From an uncultured Flavobacteriaceae bacterium (GTDB lineage Bacteria; Bacteroidota; Bacteroidia; Flavobacteriales; Flavobacteriaceae), in assembly GCA_938088195.1 (NCBI GenBank), contig CALKEO010000002.1, positions 1 to 47,823 on the forward strand: a DNA stretch of 47,823 bases. The letters are read 5' to 3'. Every line of letters begins with the position of its first letter. Positions within the stretch are counted from its first letter, which is position 1. The notes under the pieces are model-generated. The model made no database searches. It had not been told where the DNA came from and saw only the letters and a program-made list of their open reading frames with translations. Both the position numbers and the translations under genes were made by a program. Below, piece after piece: positions 25,247-32,700 of this stretch.

Positions 25247-25978
25247 ATGGATATATTATTTGCAGAATTTATTGGAACAACAATACTTTTACTTTTAGGT
25301 ATAGGGGTTAATGCAAATACCTCCTTAAAAAACACTATTGGAAATAATGATTCTGCATGGGTTTTAGTAACCATGGCATGGGGACTTTCTGTTTTTATTG
25401 CTGTTTTTATCACAGGACAATTTAGTGGTGCTCATTTAAACCCTGCAGTTACTATCGGTCTAGCTTTTGCTGGAAAATTTTCCTGGGCACTTGTTCCTAC
25501 ATACATAATTGCTCAGTTTCTGGGAGCAATTTTTGGAAGTTGGTTAGCATATATTATTTATATAGATCACTACAGGTTAACAAGCGATGAACAAACTGTA
25601 AGAGGTTCTTTCTGCACTGGACCAGCAATAAGAAATTATAAAAATAATTTTTTCAGTGAGTTGGTAGGTACTTTTGTTTTAGTTTTTGCAATCTTTTTTA
25701 TTGTTGAGCCAAACATTGAAATTGATGGTGATGTTGTCAATTTTGGATTAGGAGCTTTGGATGCTCTTCCTGTTGGAATTGTCGTTTGGGTAATTGGTAT
25801 GACTCTTGGCGGAACAACAGGATTTGCTATCAATCCAGCAAGAGATTTTGGACCTAGACTAATGTATTCTTTACTTCCTAGAAAGAACAAACAACCAGAT
25901 TGGGGATATAGCTGGATTCCAGTTTTTGGTCCATTAGTTGGAGCAACTCTAGCCGCATTGTTGTATAATAGTTTGTAA
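25247..25978 (+). CDS. glpF: glycerol uptake facilitator (aquaglyceroporin)
   Basis: The protein has 243 residues with six membrane helices and two half-helix motifs, N65-P-A in A-H-L-N-P-A-V-T-I-G and N196-P-A-R-D200 in the second half. The Asp after NPAR is the usual mark of glycerol rather than pure water channels. It admits glycerol down its gradient, where GlpK traps it. It starts 2 bases after glpD. A TIP30-like gene follows within 3 bases. Confidence 0.94.
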   Translation: MDILFAEFIGTTILLLLGIGVNANTSLKNTIGNNDSAWVLVTMAWGLSVFIAVFITGQFSGAHLNPAVTIGLAFAGKFSWALVPTYIIAQFLGAIFGSWLAYIIYIDHYRLTSDEQTVRGSFCTGPAIRNYKNNFFSELVGTFVLVFAIFFIVEPNIEIDGDVVNFGLGALDALPVGIVVWVIGMTLGGTTGFAINPARDFGPRLMYSLLPRKNKQPDWGYSWIPVFGPLVGATLAALLYNSL

Positions 25979-25981
25979 TTG

Positions 25982-26644
25982 ATGAATAAAGAAATTATAC
26001 CATGTGTGGCGGGCTCAACTGGACTGGTTGGTTCCTTTTTATTAAAAAATCTTACTAAATCTTATTCTCAAGTAGTTTCAATCACAAGAAGAGAGTTTAT
26101 TCATAATTCATCAAATATTAAGAATGTTGAGATAGATTTTGATAATATCGAAAACGAAAATATTTTTAATAATAATAATCATTTATATATAGCCTTAGGT
26201 ACAACAAGAAAAAAGGCTGGTAGTGACAAAAATTTCATAAAAGTAGATTACGATTATTGCATTAATTTAGCTAGAAAAGCAGTTGAAAGTGGAGTGAAAA
26301 GAGTTTCTGTCGTATCATCTGTTGGTTCTAATCCCAAATCTACTTTACTATACCCCAAAACAAAAGGTCTGATGGAACAAGAGTTGTCTAAATTACCTTT
26401 TGAACATATTAGTGTTATGAAGCCAGGATTAATTTTAGGAGACAGGCTAGAAACTAGGCTTGTAGAAAAATTTGCTAAAATTTTATTTTCTCTAATAAAT
26501 CCTTTTCTTTTCGGAGGATTAAAAAAATATAAATCTATCCATGCCGATGTAATATCAAAAGCAATGATTAATCAAATGGTTAAAGGTGATTCTGGTTTTT
26601 TTTGTTTTGAATACGCTGAATTAGTTGAAAGCATAAAAAAATAA
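25982..26644 (+). CDS. TIP30-like NAD(P)-binding Rossmann protein
   Basis: The protein has 220 residues from the ATG at 25982. A TTG three bases upstream is in frame but less likely. The nucleotide loop is A-G-S-T-G-L-V-G at 10-17. The chain continues with L-Y-I-A-L-G-T-T-R-K-K-A-G, V-S-V-V-S-S-V-G-S-N, and Y-P-K-T-K-G-L-M-E near 120, where Tyr and Lys are the YxxxK-type pair. This resembles the HTATIP2/TIP30 branch of atypical SDRs. Enzymatic activity is not certain for this branch. It closes the run of genes with glpKDF, though a link to glycerol use is not evident from its sequence. Confidence 0.8.
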   Translation: MNKEIIPCVAGSTGLVGSFLLKNLTKSYSQVVSITRREFIHNSSNIKNVEIDFDNIENENIFNNNNHLYIALGTTRKKAGSDKNFIKVDYDYCINLARKAVESGVKRVSVVSSVGSNPKSTLLYPKTKGLMEQELSKLPFEHISVMKPGLILGDRLETRLVEKFAKILFSLINPFLFGGLKKYKSIHADVISKAMINQMVKGDSGFFCFEYAELVESIKK

Positions 26645-26700
26645 TATTTTCTAAAATTATTTATTGTTATTTATTTGCTAAGGAATATTATCTTTATTGT

Positions 26701-29700
26701 ATGAGGAAATTGTTTTTTTCTTTCTTTTTATTGATAAGTGGTTTGATTTATTCTCAGTCAAACTCCTCTCCAATCGCAACCGACGTTTACACATCAACAA
26801 AAAAAAATACAGAGCTATCAGTGCATCTTGTTGGTTCTGACAGTGATATTTCAGATAATTTAACCTATTCAATTGTTTCAATTTCTACACATGGCACTTT
26901 AAAAGATCCACTTAACGGAAATGCAATATTGGTAGCAGGAAGCACCTTGTCTAGTAACGGCAATGTGGTCACATTTGTTCCAGGATCAAGTAAGTACAGC
27001 TCCTACATTGAATCAGGAACAACTTCATTTACATACAAAGTAAATGATGGCATAGATGACAGCGCAGAAAAAATAGTTTACATAAAAGTTTTTGACGATT
27101 TTTTAGCATCACCATCTTTAAAAGGTTCTGAGATAACTGGTGATAATCCTGGTGATAGTTTTGGTCAATCAATAGCCATGAGTGAGAATGGTGATTTAAT
27201 GGCAGTTGGAGCTCCTTTGTTTGGTTCAGGAGATAAGGGAAGTGTTAAAGTTTTAAAATATACTAGTGGCTCAGGTTGGGCTGCTCATGGTAATGTTATC
27301 GAAGGAGCAAGTGATGGTGATAAATTTGGATCAGGTGTTTCATTAAATGGTGACGGTTCAGTTTTGGCTGTTGGCGCAGCTTATGCAAATTCAAATAGGG
27401 GACAAGTAACAATTTACAGTTATAATTCTGGGACTAACAACTGGGATTTAATAGGAACAATTGATGGAACAAATATTGCTTCACCAAAGTCTATTTCTGA
27501 ACAATTTGGGAATGACGTGAGATTAAGTAAAGATGGTAAAACATTAGCTGTTAGTGATTTGTGGCACGATTCGGGATCTAAAATAAATTCAGGAAGAGTG
27601 GTTGTTTACAGATATCAATCAGGAACAACATGGAATATTTTAGGATCCAGTTCTGAAATTTCTGGAGAAAGTGGCGATAATTTAGGTTGGGCAGTTGATT
27701 TGAGTTCCAATGGAAATATTTTAGCAGTAGGCGCTCATGAAAACGACACAGGAAAAAATGTTGGAGGTCAAGTCAAAATTTTCCAATATAATGGCTCAAC
27801 AGATACTTGGGAAAATAAAGGGATTATTTACCCTACTGATCAAATTTCAAATGAAAGATTTGGTTCCTCAGTTGACTTAAATTCTAGTGGACTGATAGTT
27901 GCTGTAGGATCGAGATACGATAAACCAAATTCTAAGACAGCTGAAGGATCTGTTAGTGTTTATAATTGGCTGAGCGGAACCACATGGAATCGCTTAGGTT
28001 CAGAAATTAAAGATGAAGTTGGAAACGGTGACGACGCCAAATTTGATTATTTTGGTTCTCACGTATCAATAAACAATCCTGGAACCATATTAGGGGTTGT
28101 TGCTCCAGGTTTTGATGGGAATAAGGGCAATCTTAGATTATACAGCTATGATTCAGAATTATCTCGATGGACTCAAATTCCATCAACTACTTTTACCATT
28201 CCTGGTGAAAATGCTTCTGATTATACCACAGGGAGTGGAGACGAGGCAAAAGGTCAAAAAGTATTTATTAGTGGCGACGGTTCTTCTGTAGCTTTAGGAG
28301 CTGATTTGAATGACAGCGGCGGAACAGATTCGGGACATGTGAGGGTTTATAACCTTTATACAGTTCAACAAATTCCCTCTGCAGATTCTCAAACAGTTGC
28401 TTTCCCTTTATATGAGCAACTTACCTCCTCGTTAGAAATTGAACTTAAAGCTTCCGATTCAGATAGTGGTCCAAACAACTTAGGTTATGTTATTACCGAA
28501 CTTAATACTGCCAAATTATATGAGGGAAGTACAGAAATTTCATCTTCGGATATTCCTTATTCTTTAACTGGAAATAAAGTTAAATACAATAGTAATTCTG
28601 ATACAGTAGTAAATGATTCATTTAAGTTTGTTGCTCATGATGGTGATGGTGGTGCTTCCAGTGTTCCTGCAACAGTTTCACTAACCGTTATCCCTGATAA
28701 TGATAAACCTGTATCAATTGCTGATAATAAAACCACGGATGAAGATACTGTATTAGATATAACTTTAACTGCCACTGATGTAGACTCGCCAGCAAGTGAC
28801 TTAACCTATACAATAGACACTTTTCCCTTAAATGGTATCTTAAAACAAGGGGGTTATGAAGTTACTGCTAATTCAACTGCTATTTGGAATGGGCCCAATA
28901 CAACATTTACTAAATCAGGTGGGTCAGATCCAACACTACAAGCCAATCAAGACCGTCTTACTGGAGAGGTATGGATAACAAGGGGAAATGATGGTGGTCA
29001 AATATTTAATATTATGGCAGAAAGTGTTTACAATAAAACAAATAGCCCTACGGGAACAAAATGGGCGATAGGAACATTAGATCAAGTCTCGACTTTAACA
29101 TTTTCAAAATTTAGAGCAGCGGTAGGACAACCTAAAGATGTTGTTGGCAAAAATTTAGTAATGTATCTTGAAAATGATAACATCTACTTAAGTGTTAAAT
29201 TTACATCTTGGTCAACTAATAAAAATGGTGGCTTTGCCTATGAAAGAAGTACACCAGGTGCTGATTTTACCTACACACCAAATCCTAATTTTTCAGGGTC
29301 TGACTCATTTACTTTCAAAGTAACTGATAAAGGAATTAATTCAAGTACAGATACTGATGTTGAAATTAGCGATCCAGCCACAATATCAATAAATGTCAAT
29401 AATACAGATAATGACCCTCCCTTGGCTGAGAACAAATCAGTCTCTGCCAGTCAAGATACAGAAACAGCAACGATAGCTCTTGTTGCATCAGATCCTGATG
29501 ATGACGATTCATCATTAGTTTTTTCAATAGCTACCCTTCCAAGCAATGGAATTTTAAAAGATGGAGGTACTGAAATTACTGGAGCTGCAGATATCTCAGC
29601 TGCATTAACTTACTCACCAAATAATGGTTACACAGGAAGTGATTCTTTTACTTTTACAGCAAAAGATGATCAGTCAGCCACAAGTACAGCGGCCACAGTT

Positions 29701-32700
29701 TCTATTTCTGTTTCAGATTCTAATGACCCCCCTGTTGCTACAGCAAAGTCAATTACAGTAAATGAAGATGTGGAATCTGAAACCATTGTTTTAGAAGCTA
29801 CTGATCCTGATGCCTCCGACACATCATTTACCTATTCTATTGCAACTTTACCAGCAAATGGTACATTAAAAGATGGGGGAACAGTAATTACAAAAGCTGG
29901 CGATATTTCAGGCACTTTAACCTATATTTCTAATAATAATTATGTTGGAAATGATTCTTTTACATTTACAGCAAAAGATGACGAATCTGCCGAAAGTTCT
30001 GCAGCAACTGTTTCAATAACAGTTAATAATGTGAATGACCCGCCGGTTGCTCAAAATCAGTCGATTACAACAAGAGAGGACACTACTACTAGCCCTGTGA
30101 TTACTTTGTCAGCAACCGACCCTGACACATCTGACGATACTTTTACATACACCATTAAGCTGTTACCAACTAAAGGAATCTTAAAAGATGGTTCTACAGA
30201 AATTACAGCAATAGGAACTGAGTTAAGTGGAGCAACTTTGACTTACACTCCTGACTTAAACTACAATGGAAATGATTCGTTTAATTTTTCTGCCAAAGAC
30301 GATGAAAGCGCTGAAAGCGCAGATGGAAGTGTTTCATTGACTATTACACCTTGGAACGATCCACCTGTTGCCATTCAACAAAACTTGAACACTGGTGAGG
30401 ACACCTCACTAAATATAACTGTTTCAGGGACAGATGTTGATGGCGACGACTTGACTTATTTCTTGTACTCACTTCCAATAAATGGGACTTTAGAGCAAGG
30501 TGGAACTACTATAGTCGATGCTGATTTACCAAAAACTTTGACCTCCTTGGATTTGACCTATGTTCCAAATGCTGGCTATAACGGATCAGACACTTTTAAA
30601 TTTAAAGCTAGAGATTTGACTTACGAGTCATTTTCTACAGCCAATAATATGGTTGTGATAAATGATGGTGGAACACCAGTTACCTATGAAACAGAATATG
30701 GAAAAACATATTTTTTAATACAATCCACTCCAACAAAAATGGACTGGCCTGAAGCCAAAGCAATAACTGATTCTTATTACGGAGCTAGAATGTATGTTCC
30801 TTTAAATGCCGAAATGGAAAAATCTGTTTACGATGCTTTACAGTCAATGAGTAGACTAGACGGTCCTTTTTGGATGGGTCTTTTTCAAGACAGAAGTGCT
30901 ACGGATTATTCTGAGCCAAGTGGTGGTTGGTATTGGGTAAATGGAAATAAATTAGGGGATGGATATACCAATTGGCATGCTGGAGAACCCAACGACGCTG
31001 GAGATGAAGATTATGGACAATTTAATTTTGGTGGTTTTGGAATTGAATGGAATGACATGTCTGTGGGAAATGGACAATCTTATGCTATGTTTGAATTTAC
31101 TGCAGAGGACAGTACCGCCGAAATAAATATCAATATTACAGAAGTTAATGATCCACCTGTAGCAAATAATCAAAGTGTTGAAACCAATGAAGATATTCCA
31201 TTAACAATTAAACTTACAGGAAGTGACCCTGAGAATGATCCATTAACATATCTTATAAAGTCTTTACCAACTTATGGAAAATTAAAAGAGGGAGGAAATG
31301 AAATTCTAGCTTCTGAATTACCAAGATTACTTCCTGCAGATTCCTTATCCTACCATCCAAATGCTGATTATAATGGAAGTGATTCCTTTGATTTTATGAT
31401 CAATGCTAACTTTTTAAATGCCTTTTCAAAAGCAAATGGTTTAAAGTTTATTGAAAAAAATGGGGAACCTGTAACTTTTGATAAGCCTAAGGGAAAAACT
31501 TATTTTTTAATACAAAACGAAACAGGCCAAGCTGGATTTAATCCCATTGATTGGCCAGATGCTAGGGATCTTGCAAAAAATTATGAGGGGGCAGAAATGT
31601 ATATAGTTAAGGATGAAACTATGGAAAAGATGGTATGGGACGCGCTTACAGAAATGGGTTTAACAAGTGGACAGCTTTATTGGATGGGTCTTTATCAAGA
31701 CAGAACCGTTTCAGACTATATCGAACCTGGAGACGAAAGTCAAAATTTTGGTGGATGGCGATGGACCGACGGAACAAAATTACTTGGTGGCTACACCAAT
31801 TGGAAAAGTGGAGAACCTAATGAAGCTGGTCCTGAAGACTATGGCCAAATAAATTTTCATGGAACTGGGGAGTGGAACGATATGAGAATTGGTTCCGGAC
31901 AATCATGGCCACTGTTCGAATTTGCTATCACAGGAAGTTCAGAAAGTAATACAGCCAAAATATCAATTAATGTCAAATCTGTTAATGACATGCCTGTAGC
32001 CGATTCTATCAACCTAAGTACACTTGAAGAAACACCACTAGATATTACTCTTAATGCTACTGATCCAGAGGGTGTGTTACTTATGGATTATGTGGTCAAG
32101 TCTTTACCAGCAAATGGTGATCTAAGTGAAAATAATGTAACTATTACAACTGCTGATTTACCTAAAACTTTATCTGGAAAAAACTTAACCTTTGTACCAA
32201 ATGATGATTATAACGGAACAGAATCTTTTGATTACTATGTTATTGACAAAAATTGTCCTAATACCAATTCATCGACATTAACAGTTTCAGGAGATTTTAC
32301 TGCCTCGGCAAGTGGAAATAATCCTATGGTTATTCCACCACAAAATATTAAGGGAACAGCTAGTGTTAATCAAAAGCAAGTAGATATTAAATTTAGTGTG
32401 GGACAAGGTGATATATTTCAAAGTTGTCAAATTAAGTTAGATGTTAGAAGTTTTGATGATGGGTTACAATTTACAATTGATGGAGTCAATCTTTTAAGTT
32501 TTTCACAACAACATTGGGACCCTGCATTTGGCGCGAGTACTACTGAGTTTAGTGGTAATGGAAGATTTGCCACATCGGGTAGTCTTTGGGCACCATGGAA
32601 TGGCGATGGAAATCCAAAATTAGAAATTGCTTCTGGAAAGATCAAATTAATGGTTGATACTAAAAATGGAACGCGTGAAGATGTTTTACCTTTTATGGAC

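Noticed and set aside
31635-31852. Two overlapping 61-codon plus-strand frames in the second lectin
   Set aside because: They lie in alternative frames inside a continuous long gene with intact lectin motifs, and neither has a leader or domain.
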